64,000 nt of DNA, from NCBI RefSeq assembly GCF_001439915.1, contig NZ_LMBW01000002.1, positions 368,830 through 432,829 on the forward strand. Direction: 5' to 3'. This DNA comes from Fredinandcohnia humi (GTDB lineage: Bacteria > Bacillota > Bacilli > Bacillales > Bacillaceae_L). Below are positions 1-8,437 of this stretch, in pieces. The notes below the pieces were generated by a model. The model made no database searches. It had not been told where the DNA came from and worked only from the letters and a program-made list of their open reading frames with translations. The stretch's first letter is position 1, and every line of letters begins with the position of its first letter. The position numbers and the translations under genes were made by a program.

Positions 1-1178
1 TCATATTTCGCATTCCAGATTTCCGGTAGGTCCTTAACTTCAATCTCATCATTAAAAAGACCTTTTTCAATTTCATAACGAACCATGATATGCAGTGGAT
101 ATGTTAATTCATCCGCCTCAATTCGAATGAATGATGGTTTTGATTCATTGATAGCTCGGTAAAAGTCTTCTACAGATACTTGATCAAACTGACCACTCGC
201 ATATTCTTTTAATAACCCAAAGTTATTTTTCCAAAATGGTAGACTCCGTCCGATAATATTTTCATGAAATAAGGACTGAGATTCATGGATTCCCATTGAA
301 GTGCCTTCTGCAAGATTCGTTCCTACTAAATCAGGAGAAATATTTTGCTCATAGAGTGCATGACCTCCTTCATGGATGGTGCCAAAAACAGCTGTCCTGA
401 AGTCATTTGCCACATAATTTGTCGTAACTCGAACATCCCCTGGATTTAATCCAATTTCGAATGGATGAACTGTTTCATCAAGTCGTCCTGCGTCGAGATC
501 ATAACCTATTTTCTTAAGAATTTCTAGGCTTAAAGCACGTTGCTTTTCCTTTGGAAATTCTTTAAATAAAAATGACGTCTCCGGCTTATTTTGTGACTCC
601 GCCACTGACTTAACTAGTGGAACGATTTTTTCTCGCAATTGACCAAATACTTGGTCGACTACCTCCACCGTTACCCCTGGTTCATACATTTCAAGCAATG
701 TGTTGTATTTATTCCCTGAATAGCCCCAGTAGCCAATAAATTTTTTCGTGAAATCAACAAGTTTTTCTAAGTAAGGACGAAACATTTCAAAATCTGATTT
801 TTCTTTTGCATCCTCCCAAATGGATTCTGCTTTTGATTGCAGGATTACATACTCATGAAATTCATCCGCTGGAATCTTGTTATTTCGTTCAAAATCCTTT
901 TGACATTCTTCTACGACTTTCTTCGTAATATCACTTAGCTGTTTTTGTGCCTCAGGAGTCGTTAAATCTTTTAAATAGGCTTCCATATCAGCAGAAGTAG
1001 ACATAGCAAAAACTTCTGATGAGAGCATTCCGATGACTTCAGAGCGCTGCTCCACTCCTTTTTTCGGAGCACCGGTCCGTAAATCCCAATACATAACCCC
1101 AATTGCCTCATTATAGCTTGTCATCTTTTTAACTAACTCAAGAAACGCTTGCTCTGTTTGATGTAGTTGTATTGACAT
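1..1178 (-). CDS. ypwA: M32 (Taq-type) metallocarboxypeptidase, C-terminus cut by window edge
   Basis: Zinc carboxypeptidase that would trim C-terminal residues from cytosolic peptides. Translating the minus strand gives MSIQLHQTEQAFLELVKKM, followed by about 392 residues with no stop before the window edge; the family is about 500 aa, so roughly 100 C-terminal residues are missing. The metal site HEGGH (HExxH) is visible near 370-385. I chose the ATG at 1176-1178 because GGAGG lies 7-8 bases upstream; an ATG at 1183-1185 is in another frame. The next gene upstream is the ypvA helicase, 15 bases away, the same pairing as in B. subtilis. Family assignment is firm; the natural substrate is unknown. 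Confidence 0.9.
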   Translation of the reverse strand, partial: MSIQLHQTEQAFLELVKKMTSYNEAIGVMYWDLRTGAPKKGVEQRSEVIGMLSSEVFAMSTSADMEAYLKDLTTPEAQKQLSDITKKVVEECQKDFERNNKIPADEFHEYVILQSKAESIWEDAKEKSDFEMFRPYLEKLVDFTKKFIGYWGYSGNKYNTLLEMYEPGVTVEVVDQVFGQLREKIVPLVKSVAESQNKPETSFLFKEFPKEKQRALSLEILKKIGYDLDAGRLDETVHPFEIGLNPGDVRVTTNYVANDFRTAVFGTIHEGGHALYEQNISPDLVGTNLAEGTSMGIHESQSLFHENIIGRSLPFWKNNFGLLKEYASGQFDQVSVEDFYRAINESKPSFIRIEADELTYPLHIMVRYEIEKGLFNDEIEVKDLPEIWNAKY

Positions 1179-1193
1179 TTTTCATCCTCCCCT

Positions 1194-3122
1194 TTACACT
1201 GTTATCTTTGTCGGCAGTACACTTGTAATGTTATTCATGACTACATTATCAATATTATCTTCTACAAGTATGGTAACAGTTCCTGCATCTTCACCTGAAC
1301 GAATCAATCGACCGATGCCTTGTCTCAATCTTAATAGCATGTATGGAAGGTCGACCTGCTCTAATGGTGTTTCTGTTTTTTTTCTTTTTGCCTGAAATAC
1401 AGGATCATTTGGCGGGAATGGCAATGACCAAATGATGACGTTCGATAAGGAGGGTCCTGGAATATCTAGTCCTTCCCATAATGAAACCGAACAAAGGATA
1501 CTTTGTTCATCATTTTGGAATCTGGAAACAAGCCCACTAATTTCTTGATCCCCTTCAAATAAAATTGGATATTTTTCCGTACTGCAATTTTCCTTGAACG
1601 TCTGTAGTTCTTCCTTGGAATTAAATAAAAGTAATGCCCGCCCTTGAGATTTTTCAATTTCATTCCATGCAAACTCAAATTTTGAACGAAACAAATCCTT
1701 ATTAGTTTGGAACACAGGCATCTTGATTTTCATCTGATTTTCATAATCAAACGGTGATTCAACTGAAAACGATTGATAGTTTTTAATTCCCAAACTATTT
1801 GCAATGTAATCAAAAGATTTATTTTCAGATAAAGTGGCAGAAGAAAATACAAATGGGATGTTTTTCGAAAATACTTTTTCCGCTAAAATGGTTTCCACTG
1901 CTTGTGGCATAATGACAAGTGTGTAGCTTTCACCATCTGCCTCAATCCAGTAAATAGCATCATTTTCTTCACCGAATAGTTTTAATGAATATTCTATTTG
2001 ATCCAAATATTCATCGACAATATGTAGTTCGTATTGGTCAATCGTATACGTCTCTGCCTCAAACACAAGATCATTACCAACCTCAACTATCATTTGATGA
2101 AGTTTCTTAGCCTCAGAAACTAAACATTCAGTCCGCTCGATATCCATTCGATGAGAGCCTTCAACTATTTGACTATTTTCCCCGAGTCTTCTATAGAACT
2201 GCTCATTTTGTTCAATCGTGTCTTCAATTAATTGAGCAAATTCTTCACGTATATCATTTTCTAATAGCCTTGTTAATAGAGTTTCCAAGGTAGTTTCCTG
2301 AACACGATAGGTTAATGCTTTTTGCGCAGAGAATTCTAGTAAATGACCCTCATCAAAGACGACACAGCTGCTCTCAGGTAAAAAGGGAAGCTGTCCTTCT
2401 CTTTTTCTGGCTTCCATTGTCCATACATGCTCCATATAAAAATCATGAGAACAGATAATTAAATCAACTGCCTTTCGATAATGGTCCCTAGATAATGTGA
2501 GACCACAACGATGGCGCAAATCACAAGAAAAACAATCCTGAAAGCTATCCCATGCGATGCCTTTCCATTCCTCATCCGTAAGCTCAGAATATGTTTTTCG
2601 ATCCCCGTAATGATGGAATGTTTGCAATGTGGAATGACTATGTACAAAATCAGGTAACTCGTTATAAATTTGTGCAATTTTTTCATTTGTTGTTCGTCGA
2701 GTGGCACCATCTAATTTTCGCAAACAAAGATATTGATCCTGTGCCTTTGCAAGACGAACATCAATATTTAGGTCTAATGCATCAGCGATTTTTGCAATAT
2801 CTCCTTCAGGCTTCACAAGCTGTTCAATTAAGGATTCATCTGCACATGAGATGATTGCAGGCTTTCCCATATATCTAGCATAACAAATCGCATATAACAG
2901 ATAAACAATTGTTTTACCTGTACCTACGCCGGCCTCTGCGAACACTAATGATTTTTCCTTAAACGCTCTTTCCAGCTGAAATGCCATAAAAATTTGCTCA
3001 TCCCGAAGCTCAAAGCCTTTCTCAGGAAGGACGTCATAAAAGACATCGCCAATCCACTCATTTAATTTATCAAAGAAATTTTCATTTCTGGATATTTGAA
3101 AGGGTAGCCTTTCTCCAATCAT
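1194..3122 (-). CDS. ypvA: DinG/XPD-like superfamily 2 helicase YpvA
   Basis: ATP-dependent DNA helicase of the DinG/Rad3-XPD branch. Visible motifs are a Walker A box (GVGTGKT) near residue 70, a DEGH version of the DEAH box (VVFDEGH), and the C-terminal motif VI (RQGIGRLIRSG). Four cysteines, one in QYLCLRK and three in CFSCDLRHRC, sit where XPD and E. coli DinG hold a 4Fe-4S cluster, so an iron-sulfur helicase is likely. The longest frame starts at a TTG at 3137, but the ATG at 3120-3122 has a GGGGG ribosome site about 8 bases upstream and gives 642 aa starting MIGERLPF; I prefer it. It lies upstream of ypwA and is probably co-transcribed. Its cellular role is not settled. Confidence 0.88.
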   Translation of the reverse strand: MIGERLPFQISRNENFFDKLNEWIGDVFYDVLPEKGFELRDEQIFMAFQLERAFKEKSLVFAEAGVGTGKTIVYLLYAICYARYMGKPAIISCADESLIEQLVKPEGDIAKIADALDLNIDVRLAKAQDQYLCLRKLDGATRRTTNEKIAQIYNELPDFVHSHSTLQTFHHYGDRKTYSELTDEEWKGIAWDSFQDCFSCDLRHRCGLTLSRDHYRKAVDLIICSHDFYMEHVWTMEARKREGQLPFLPESSCVVFDEGHLLEFSAQKALTYRVQETTLETLLTRLLENDIREEFAQLIEDTIEQNEQFYRRLGENSQIVEGSHRMDIERTECLVSEAKKLHQMIVEVGNDLVFEAETYTIDQYELHIVDEYLDQIEYSLKLFGEENDAIYWIEADGESYTLVIMPQAVETILAEKVFSKNIPFVFSSATLSENKSFDYIANSLGIKNYQSFSVESPFDYENQMKIKMPVFQTNKDLFRSKFEFAWNEIEKSQGRALLLFNSKEELQTFKENCSTEKYPILFEGDQEISGLVSRFQNDEQSILCSVSLWEGLDIPGPSLSNVIIWSLPFPPNDPVFQAKRKKTETPLEQVDLPYMLLRLRQGIGRLIRSGEDAGTVTILVEDNIDNVVMNNITSVLPTKITV

Positions 3123-3197
3123 ATGTAAAACCCCCAAACCAAGGTATGCGCCAATTTTTAATTATCTACTAGTAAATTAGGGAAGTCAATATTTTTA

Positions 3198-3227
3198 GAA
3201 AAGCGTAAGGCGCCTGAAGCAAGACAT
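3198..3227. repeat. Internally deleted remnant of A-family repeat
   Basis: The 30 bases begin GAAAAGCGTAAGGCGCC and end TGAAGCAAGACAT. The first part equals the left end of the repeats at 26505 and 59114. The second part equals their right end with two changes. The roughly 90 bases of internal sequence are missing, as if deleted between the two GGCGCC copies. It sits upstream of ypvA. Confidence 0.7.
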
Positions 3228-3234
3228 TAAAGAA

Positions 3235-3261
3235 AGAAAACCCGCCGAAGCGAGTTTTCTT
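3235..3261 (-). terminator. Rho-independent terminator of the 61-aa gene
   Basis: Minus-strand stem AGAAAAC/GTTTTCT with inner CGC/GCG pairs and a TTCG loop, followed by TTCTTT. It lies 12 bases beyond the stop codon at 3273. Confidence 0.8.
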
Positions 3262-3272
3262 ATATCAGGTGT

Positions 3273-3458
3273 TCATTCACTTTTATATCGTAAAAAATCA
3301 ACACCAATGGCAGTTGAATGAGACATTGCATGAAGTAGGTCGTCTTTTGCCTGAGCAATGGATTTTAGAGGATCCAGTTCTTCCCCTATCTCAGTTTGGA
3401 GAACCCTATATGTATCATTCAACGCATCTTGAATTTTTTTGAAATCTAGGTAATTCAT
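3273..3458 (-). CDS. Small conserved-position protein, 61 aa, unknown function
   Basis: Soluble 61-residue protein beginning MNYLDFKKIQDALND and ending FLRYKSE. It is mostly helical in appearance (heptad-like hydrophobics), with no cysteine and no membrane segment. The ribosome site AGGAG lies about 10 bases upstream of the ATG. It has its own strong terminator. B. subtilis has a small gene (yptA) between ypvA and ypsC; position suggests the same gene, but I cannot confirm sequence similarity, so no symbol is given. Function unknown. Confidence 0.65.
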   Translation of the reverse strand: MNYLDFKKIQDALNDTYRVLQTEIGEELDPLKSIAQAKDDLLHAMSHSTAIGVDFLRYKSE

Positions 3459-3550
3459 TGTTCATTCACTCCTGGAAATTTTGTAGACACCAATAGAGTA
3501 TATGTCCTTTGGAAATGAACTATGCATGAATTTTGATTCAAAAGATGTTT

Positions 3551-4693
3551 TTAACGTTCTCTTGGCGGTCTTTTTCCCCAATATTGATAGTAGTCGGTTC
3601 GAATAAATCCGTTAAACAATTTGCGTTTTTTCGTTGCAGGCTTGCCGTATAATTGTTCGAATTCGGGATGTGAGGTTAGTATATAGACTGACCATGTATC
3701 ATATGGGCGAATGGCTTCCCCCATCCCGCGATACATTTCTTCAACTTCCCTTTTCTCACCAAGTCTTTCCCCATAAGGAGGATTACCAACGATTACACCG
3801 TAGTCCTTTGTTGTTGTAAAATCGCGAACCTGCATTTGTTTAAACTGAATAATGTCTCCAAACCCTGCTTCCTCGGCATTATTCTTTGCTATTTGAATCA
3901 TTCGATGGTCAATATCAAAGCCGCTAATATCAAGTGGCTGATCATATTTGGCTAAATCCTCTACCTCCTGGCGTGCATCATTCCAATGCTTTTTACCAAT
4001 CCACTCCCAATCCTCAGACGCGAAATCACGGTTAAAACCAGGAGCTATATTCTGCCCAATTAAAGCTGCTTCAATTGGAATCGTTCCTGAGCCGCAAAAT
4101 GGATCGACAAATGGTTTCTCAGGTGTCCAGTTCGTTAGCATGACTAAGGTTGCGGCAAGGGTTTCTTTTATCGGTGCTTCGCCCTGATCGGCACGGTATC
4201 CTCGCTTATGTAGTCCGACTCCGCTGCAGTCGATTGTTAATGTTGCAACATCTTTAAGTAAAGCTACCTCAATGCGGTATAAAGGACCTGTTTCCTCGAA
4301 CCAGCCGGATGTTTTTCGATAATGCTTCTTTAGGCTCTCTACAACTGCTTTTTTCACAATACTTTGGCAGTCTGAAACACTAAAAAGCTTGGATTTCACT
4401 GATTTTCCGATGACTGGAAACTCTGCGTTTTCCGGAATAATATCACCCCAATTAAGGGCTTTTGTTTTTTCAAATAATTCATCAAAGGTTGTTGCTTTAA
4501 ATTCTCCAACTTTAAGCTTAATTCGATCGGCTGTTCTAAGCCAAAGGTTACTGCGGCAGATGGCTTGCTCATCAGCATCAAACGTAACCTTCCCATTTTC
4601 AACGGTACATTCATAGCCCAAATCCCGAACCTCTTTTGCTACAATTGATTCAATTCCCATTGCGGCTGTGGCAATAAGCGTTACTTTTCCCAT
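3551..4693 (-). CDS. ypsC: 23S rRNA (guanine-N2) methyltransferase, RlmL/YpsC type
   Basis: SAM-dependent RNA methyltransferase of the THUMP plus UPF0020 type, predicted to make an m2G in 23S rRNA. The N-terminal ~55-155 residues are the THUMP RNA-binding part. The SAM-binding motif DPFCGSGTIPIEAA follows near residue 197. The catalytic NPPY motif is in GNPPYGERLG near residue 308. The length of 380 aa fits the single-domain gram-positive form, which lacks the extra RlmK domain of E. coli RlmL. The gene lies between the 61-aa gene and rnpB, as in B. subtilis. The exact guanine modified is inferred from the family. Confidence 0.88.
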   Translation of the reverse strand: MGKVTLIATAAMGIESIVAKEVRDLGYECTVENGKVTFDADEQAICRSNLWLRTADRIKLKVGEFKATTFDELFEKTKALNWGDIIPENAEFPVIGKSVKSKLFSVSDCQSIVKKAVVESLKKHYRKTSGWFEETGPLYRIEVALLKDVATLTIDCSGVGLHKRGYRADQGEAPIKETLAATLVMLTNWTPEKPFVDPFCGSGTIPIEAALIGQNIAPGFNRDFASEDWEWIGKKHWNDARQEVEDLAKYDQPLDISGFDIDHRMIQIAKNNAEEAGFGDIIQFKQMQVRDFTTTKDYGVIVGNPPYGERLGEKREVEEMYRGMGEAIRPYDTWSVYILTSHPEFEQLYGKPATKKRKLFNGFIRTDYYQYWGKRPPRER

Positions 4694-4795
4694 TCACGAT
4701 CACCCTAACTATGTACATTCATTTTATATAAATAAAGAATAAAGAATCTGACCTTGTAAAGCAAGATTTGCTGCCTAGAATGTTATATATGCATA

Positions 4796-4822
4796 CAAAA
4801 AGCTCTTCATTATGAAGAGCTT
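4796..4822 (-). terminator. Terminator of rnpB
   Basis: Perfect minus-strand hairpin AAGCTCTTCATAATGAAGAGCTT followed directly by TTTTTG (stem arms AAGCTCTTCA/TGAAGAGCTT). It lies about 30 bases past the RNase P RNA 3' end. Confidence 0.9.
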
Positions 4823-4852
4823 CGTTCTTTATTCATGTAAAATCGTTTAATT

Positions 4853-5260
4853 AATAACGTTCTGTAAGCCATGTTTTGTTCCTTCGTACTTCAGTCGGCA
4901 AAACGAATGCCTCGTACTCTGGTGGTAATCATCTATCTACAGACAGCGAACCATCTGTCCTTCCCCTTGTTCATTTCCAAGAAAGAAAGTGCCCCTACCA
5001 TTATTTGGGTTTCTCGCTCGTGGGGTTTACCTCGTTCCACTCTTGTAATTTCTTACAAGACTTCGTCACTGTGGCACATTAAAGGTAGTCAAACCATATC
5101 CAATGGACTTAGGTATTTTCCCTGCCGTTAGCAAAGATCAACTCCTCGCTACCCTAGCTTATCGTTTCACTAGGCACGAACACTACGGACATCTCAGCCC
5201 GTGCGAGCATGGACTTTCCTCTGTAGGTCACCCTACAGCGATTACCCGAACGTTATTAAT
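4853..5260 (-). ncRNA. rnpB: RNase P RNA, Bacillus type B
   Basis: Catalytic RNA subunit of RNase P, which removes tRNA 5' leaders. Minus-strand landmarks match the Bacillus B-class molecule. The 5' end has AACGTTCGGGTAATCGCTG and GAGGAAAGTCCATGCTCG. Internally there are GTAGTGTTCGTGCCTAG, AAGTGCCACAGTGACGAAG, GGTAAACCCCACGAGCGAG and GTAGATAGATGATTACC. The 3' end has AACAAAACATGGCTTACAG and AACGTTATT, which pairs with the 5' AATAACGTT to close helix P1. Ends are placed at this pairing and may be off by a few bases. Several long open frames cross it but are non-coding. Confidence 0.97.
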
Positions 5261-5273
5261 GTGTGCAATAAAT

Positions 5274-5302
5274 AGTATAGTAAAAAAACATTAAAATTGC
5301 AA
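5274..5302 (-). promoter_or_regulatory. SigA-type promoter of rnpB
   Basis: Minus-strand -35 TTGCAA (5302-5297), 17-base spacer, -10 TATACT (5279-5274). The predicted start lies about 7 bases on, just ahead of the mature RNA 5' end. Confidence 0.75.
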
Positions 5303-5325
5303 GGATTACCTGCTGGTAAATTCTG

Positions 5326-5625
5326 TTAATCGTACAATTTGCTGCCAAAAACATGTTTTTCCAGGTTTGATAATCGTTTTAAAATATCAAAATTCGTTGT
5401 ACCAGTTTGCGCCTGTGGTTGTTTCTTAAAGGATTCCTCCAGCTGACGCTTTAATCGTAGATTTTCTTGTTGCAGTTCTTCAATCTCTTGATAAAACATT
5501 TCGTAATCCTTGATGACTACATCCAAAAATTTATCAACTTCTTCTTGTTTATAACCTTTCATGCCTGATTTAAATTCTTTTTCAAGTATTTGTGTTGCTG
5601 TTAATTTTATTTTATCAGATAACAT
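5326..5625 (-). CDS. gpsB: Cell-cycle protein GpsB (DivIVA family)
   Basis: Coiled-coil adaptor that shuttles peptidoglycan synthase PBP1 between side wall and septum. The N-terminus ([19 protein letters not shown]) is the DivIVA-like membrane- and partner-binding domain. It is followed by a long coiled coil (residues ~35-70), a Gln/Thr linker and a C-terminal trimerization segment. A longer frame opens at a GTG at 5634, but that GTG lies inside the GAGGTG ribosome site. The ATG at 5623-5625 has the right spacing, giving 99 aa, the family's size. The likely partner gene ponA is 23 kb away in this window. Confidence 0.95.
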   Translation of the reverse strand: MLSDKIKLTATQILEKEFKSGMKGYKQEEVDKFLDVVIKDYEMFYQEIEELQQENLRLKRQLEESFKKQPQAQTGTTNFDILKRLSNLEKHVFGSKLYD

Positions 5626-5719
5626 AAATTTCACCTCGATACACTTTCCCCATTATTCCTATGTCTATTTTTTCAAAAATTTCATGTATTGTCAATTTAT
5701 ATTGGCAAGTATGTTTCTT

Positions 5720-6280
5720 TCAATAGTCATTATTTGCGTATTGCTCGTCTTCCACGACTGCCTGAAGATCATATGCATTAATAATAATCAGCTGGTAACC
5801 CTCATTTCCACACTTTTTTTTCGCATCTGAATAAATATAACGTGGACTCCCTTCCTTTTCCTCGTCATATAGTATTAATAATGCATCACTTTTATCTAGA
5901 AAAAAAGCATTTTTCAAACGGAATTGTGACGGATTATCATATTTCCGGTTTGTGATGCTGTTTACATAGTCTGCTTGTGACAGTATCAATTGATAGAAAT
6001 CTTTATTTGTTTCGTTCCATTTTTCGTCTTGCTCAAGGAAGGGGGTTATGACAGCAAGCTTAAGGTCAGGATATTCCTCTTGTAGCTCATATACAATCTC
6101 AGCCGCCCAAAGTTCAACCCCAAGCTGCCCGCTAATAATGACCCATTCAAGTCCATCTTCAATCAAGGGAATCAGCGCATTTTTAAGGGCTAGTTTGATA
6201 TAGCGGATTCCAGGATGGTCCTGTCCAAAAATTCCAAGCTCAAATGGTTTATAGCCTGTAATAGCAACAACCTTTATCAT
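5720..6280 (-). CDS. ypsA: YpsA, SLOG-superfamily protein (DUF1273)
   Basis: 186-aa Rossmann-like protein of the SLOG (SMF/DprA-LOG) superfamily, predicted to bind a nucleotide or nucleotide-derived ligand. The N-terminus [13 protein letters not shown] carries the glycine-containing first loop. [15 protein letters not shown] gives the second conserved GxxxG-E element. YpsA has been linked to cell division in firmicutes, which fits its place beside gpsB. No catalytic activity is established. The start follows GGAG about 7 bases upstream. Length and order match B. subtilis. Confidence 0.88.
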   Translation of the reverse strand: MIKVVAITGYKPFELGIFGQDHPGIRYIKLALKNALIPLIEDGLEWVIISGQLGVELWAAEIVYELQEEYPDLKLAVITPFLEQDEKWNETNKDFYQLILSQADYVNSITNRKYDNPSQFRLKNAFFLDKSDALLILYDEEKEGSPRYIYSDAKKKCGNEGYQLIIINAYDLQAVVEDEQYANNDY

Positions 6281-6336
6281 GTCTAGACTCCTTTATTTAT
6301 TGATTTCATTATTGGCAATCCAAAAAACATATGTAA

Positions 6337-6361
6337 AACAGGAACCATTACAGTTCCTGTT
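6337..6361 (-). terminator. Terminator of cotD
   Basis: Perfect 9-bp minus-strand stem AACAGGAAC/GTTCCTGTT with four terminal T, about 50 bases past the cotD stop. Confidence 0.75.
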
Positions 6362-6409
6362 GTGTTTTGTCAGTTTTATTTGTTACGTTTTTAGATTAAG
6401 TTATTTGTA

Positions 6410-6646
6410 TTAGCGACCCATAAATGGTCCAGGTGGTCTTGCTCCACAACTAAATTGTTGATTCGTTACCTCATTCGCAACAGATTCTGTGTGTGGGAAA
6501 TAATGCATATGTTGATACATATGATGATTTACATGTTGCGTATGGGAAGGATGAATATGTGGAACAATTGTTTTACAGCAGTGGTGTTGAACACAGCATT
6601 TAGTTGGGTGAATAATAGGTTGCATTACATTTGTTGGACAAAACAT
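6410..6646 (-). CDS. cotD: Spore coat protein CotD
   Basis: 78-aa inner-coat protein rich in His, Cys, Pro and Met. The sequence starts MFCPTNVMQPIIHPTKCCV, has a CC pair repeated at CCKT, runs of HPSHTQHVNHHMYQHMH, and ends with a GARPPGPFMGR tail. That composition and order are typical of CotD. A good AAAGGAGATAG ribosome site precedes the ATG. A SigK-like -10 upstream indicates late mother-cell expression. Position between ypsA and mrfB agrees with B. subtilis. Product call is confident; histidine/cysteine cross-linking is inferred. Confidence 0.9.
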   Translation of the reverse strand: MFCPTNVMQPIIHPTKCCVQHHCCKTIVPHIHPSHTQHVNHHMYQHMHYFPHTESVANEVTNQQFSCGARPPGPFMGR

Positions 6647-6683
6647 TTTATCTATCTCCTTTCCTTCATCTGTCTTACACTAA

Positions 6684-6715
6684 TAGCCTATGAAAGTTGG
6701 GAGAGTCATGTACTA
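6684..6715 (-). promoter_or_regulatory. SigK-type promoter of cotD
   Basis: Minus-strand CATAGGCTA (6692-6684) matches the SigK -10 consensus CATAnnnTA exactly and lies about 38 bases before the cotD ATG. A GTACATGAC stretch about 16 bases further up could hold the weakly conserved AC -35. Confidence 0.6.
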
Positions 6716-6736
6716 ATCAAAACACCTATTTTTATG

Positions 6737-6763
6737 AAAAAAAGGCATAAGAGCCGTCTTTTA
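6737..6763 (-). terminator. Possible weak terminator of mrfAB
   Basis: Minus-strand AAAAGACGGC, short loop, GCCTTTTTTT. The stem is short but the T-run is good. It lies about 400 bases past mrfB with only repeat C between. Apart from the cotD promoter, this hairpin and repeat C, I see nothing coding between 6647 and 7162. Confidence 0.4.
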
Positions 6764-7002
6764 GTCCAGTTAATACGATCACAATTAATACTAAAACAAA
6801 AAAGTACAAAAATAAAATTTTCTTATACATTTACTTTCGCTCCATCTAAAATAATATTTCCTTTTCACAAAACACTATTTTACATGGTATTACAAAGTTC
6901 TACAATGACAAATGAAGAAAGCCTTTAAAACTTCACAAAATCGACAAATTAACGCGAAAAACCGCTAATCTTGCGCTTACCCGGGTAATATTTTCACTCC
7001 AA

Positions 7003-7162
7003 TGTCCAGCTCCAGCGCCTAGCCCCTCGAGGTCATAAGCCAATCCGTCAAGAAGGATTGGCTTATGCTTGTCGGACTTGTACAGGAAGTGCTGACATCA
7101 ACGTTTGCCACAGGACGTGGCAGTAGTTAGTTGATGTTCCATTAAGAGGCGCTTGCGCATTT
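7003..7162 (-). repeat. A-family repeat, hybrid variant C, abutting mrfB stop
   Basis: Read on the minus strand it begins ATGCGCAAGCGCC right after the mrfB TAG. It carries a nested stem (CATCAAC outer, GCCAC/GTGGC inner) built like the inner stem of the R repeats. It then has GACAAGCATAAG paired with CTTATGACCTCGAG, and ends GGCGCTGGAGCTGGACA, the A-family right end. Confidence 0.75.
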
Positions 7163-8425
7163 CTAATTATTTTGAAGTTTCCTTCTTATTCTCGCGATTC
7201 GCTTTTCAAATTCATTTTCTATTTTCGCATTTTTTGTATTATTATCTGAAATCCATGTTTCTTTCCATCTTACGTACCCACTATTTGCATAGTCCCGTGC
7301 GGTTTCGTAATCCTTTCTATGATGCTCATAATATTTCGCCAGCTCTATACTTGCTACAACCGCATCCTGATCATCGCCATTTTCATGGATTTGAATAAAA
7401 AGCTTCATCGCATCTTCAAGCTTTTTTTCCTTTTTTGAAAGAAAAGCAAGGGCTAGTTTTGCCTTTGTTTCCTTTTCGGAATCTACATCAACTACTTGCT
7501 GATATAATTCCTGTGCTTTCCCAATCTCCCCTAATGCCTCAAGCCACCTCGCCACTTCGTATTTATCAGAAGTATATTTATTTTTTTCGTTCAAAATTAC
7601 AGCACCTGATAAATGAATGTATAGTGTCAATAAGGATAAAATATCGATTTCATTATGCCGCATCACGCCAAAAATACCATCCGGCACCTGATTTTCGACA
7701 AAGTCAAAATAAAGAATCGGTGCCAAATAACCTGGGACATCATCGGTACGCTTAATATCTAGAATCTCCTTCTCGACATTTGAAAGTCTTACAGAATCCA
7801 GTTTGTTTTTCCATAGCCTTCTGGCTGCATGATACAAATCGAAATGTCCAAAATCCGGCAACTTGGGCAGTGCATCCCGAATTAACGTATGCCTTGTTTT
7901 GACTTGTGGCCAGTCAAAGGATTTTCCGTTATAAGTGACAAGAGTTCTGTAATCAACACTTGAAAGGAAGCTTTGGTAAAGGGCAACCTCAGCTCCAGGA
8001 TTAGGTAAAAAATGCTGGGTAAGAATAACCTTATCCTTCTGAACTCTTGCATGTCCTAACAAAAAGATTGTGTTCCCTGTCCCCCCACCTAAACCAGTTG
8101 TTTCGGTGTCAAAGAAAAACAAATCGGAAAGCTGATGCCCTTTTGCAGACAATGGGTGCTTTATTGAAGATGTATTCCACATTTCAATACAATCCTTTAA
8201 TTTGGCAAACGAATATAAACCATGCTGATAATCCAATGGGTATTCCACTTTCCGAACCATACAATACGTTCCATCAAAATAAAAGGGTTCGGCTCCAAGT
8301 TCTTTCCATTTATCAAGAAATGGGATTTCTTCCATAACAACCGAAGATTCGAAAGATTTCGGTTTTCCCTCATCTTCTTTTATAATATGATTTTTTAATC
8401 GGTTTAATTTCGCTTTTATCGCCAT
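7163..8425 (-). CDS. mrfB: Mitomycin repair exonuclease MrfB (YprB)
   Basis: Metal-dependent RNase H-like (DEDD) exonuclease that works with helicase MrfA in a UvrABC-independent route for removing mitomycin C adducts in B. subtilis. The catalytic start FFFDTETTGLGGG places acidic residues at D106 and E108. TYNGKSFDWP gives D171, and a further acidic residue lies in RHNEIDILSL. The C-terminal third (about 300-400) has TPR-like helices. The stop touches repeat C. mrfB starts 12 bases after mrfA ends, so the two form an operon. 420 aa is the usual length. Confidence 0.93.
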   Translation of the reverse strand: MAIKAKLNRLKNHIIKEDEGKPKSFESSVVMEEIPFLDKWKELGAEPFYFDGTYCMVRKVEYPLDYQHGLYSFAKLKDCIEMWNTSSIKHPLSAKGHQLSDLFFFDTETTGLGGGTGNTIFLLGHARVQKDKVILTQHFLPNPGAEVALYQSFLSSVDYRTLVTYNGKSFDWPQVKTRHTLIRDALPKLPDFGHFDLYHAARRLWKNKLDSVRLSNVEKEILDIKRTDDVPGYLAPILYFDFVENQVPDGIFGVMRHNEIDILSLLTLYIHLSGAVILNEKNKYTSDKYEVARWLEALGEIGKAQELYQQVVDVDSEKETKAKLALAFLSKKEKKLEDAMKLFIQIHENGDDQDAVVASIELAKYYEHHRKDYETARDYANSGYVRWKETWISDNNTKNAKIENEFEKRIARIRRKLQNN

Positions 8426-8437
8426 AATGAAGCTCCT

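Noticed and set aside
4871-5294. Open frames on the plus strand across 4871-5294
   Set aside because: They lie opposite the RNase P RNA gene, which explains the lack of stops; no ribosome sites or family resemblance.
6455-6928. 157-codon plus-strand frame
   Set aside because: Antisense to cotD and its upstream region; composition reflects the His-rich coat gene.
7003-7162. Simple terminator of mrfB
   Set aside because: Ends match the A-family repeats; there is no T-run after the stems.
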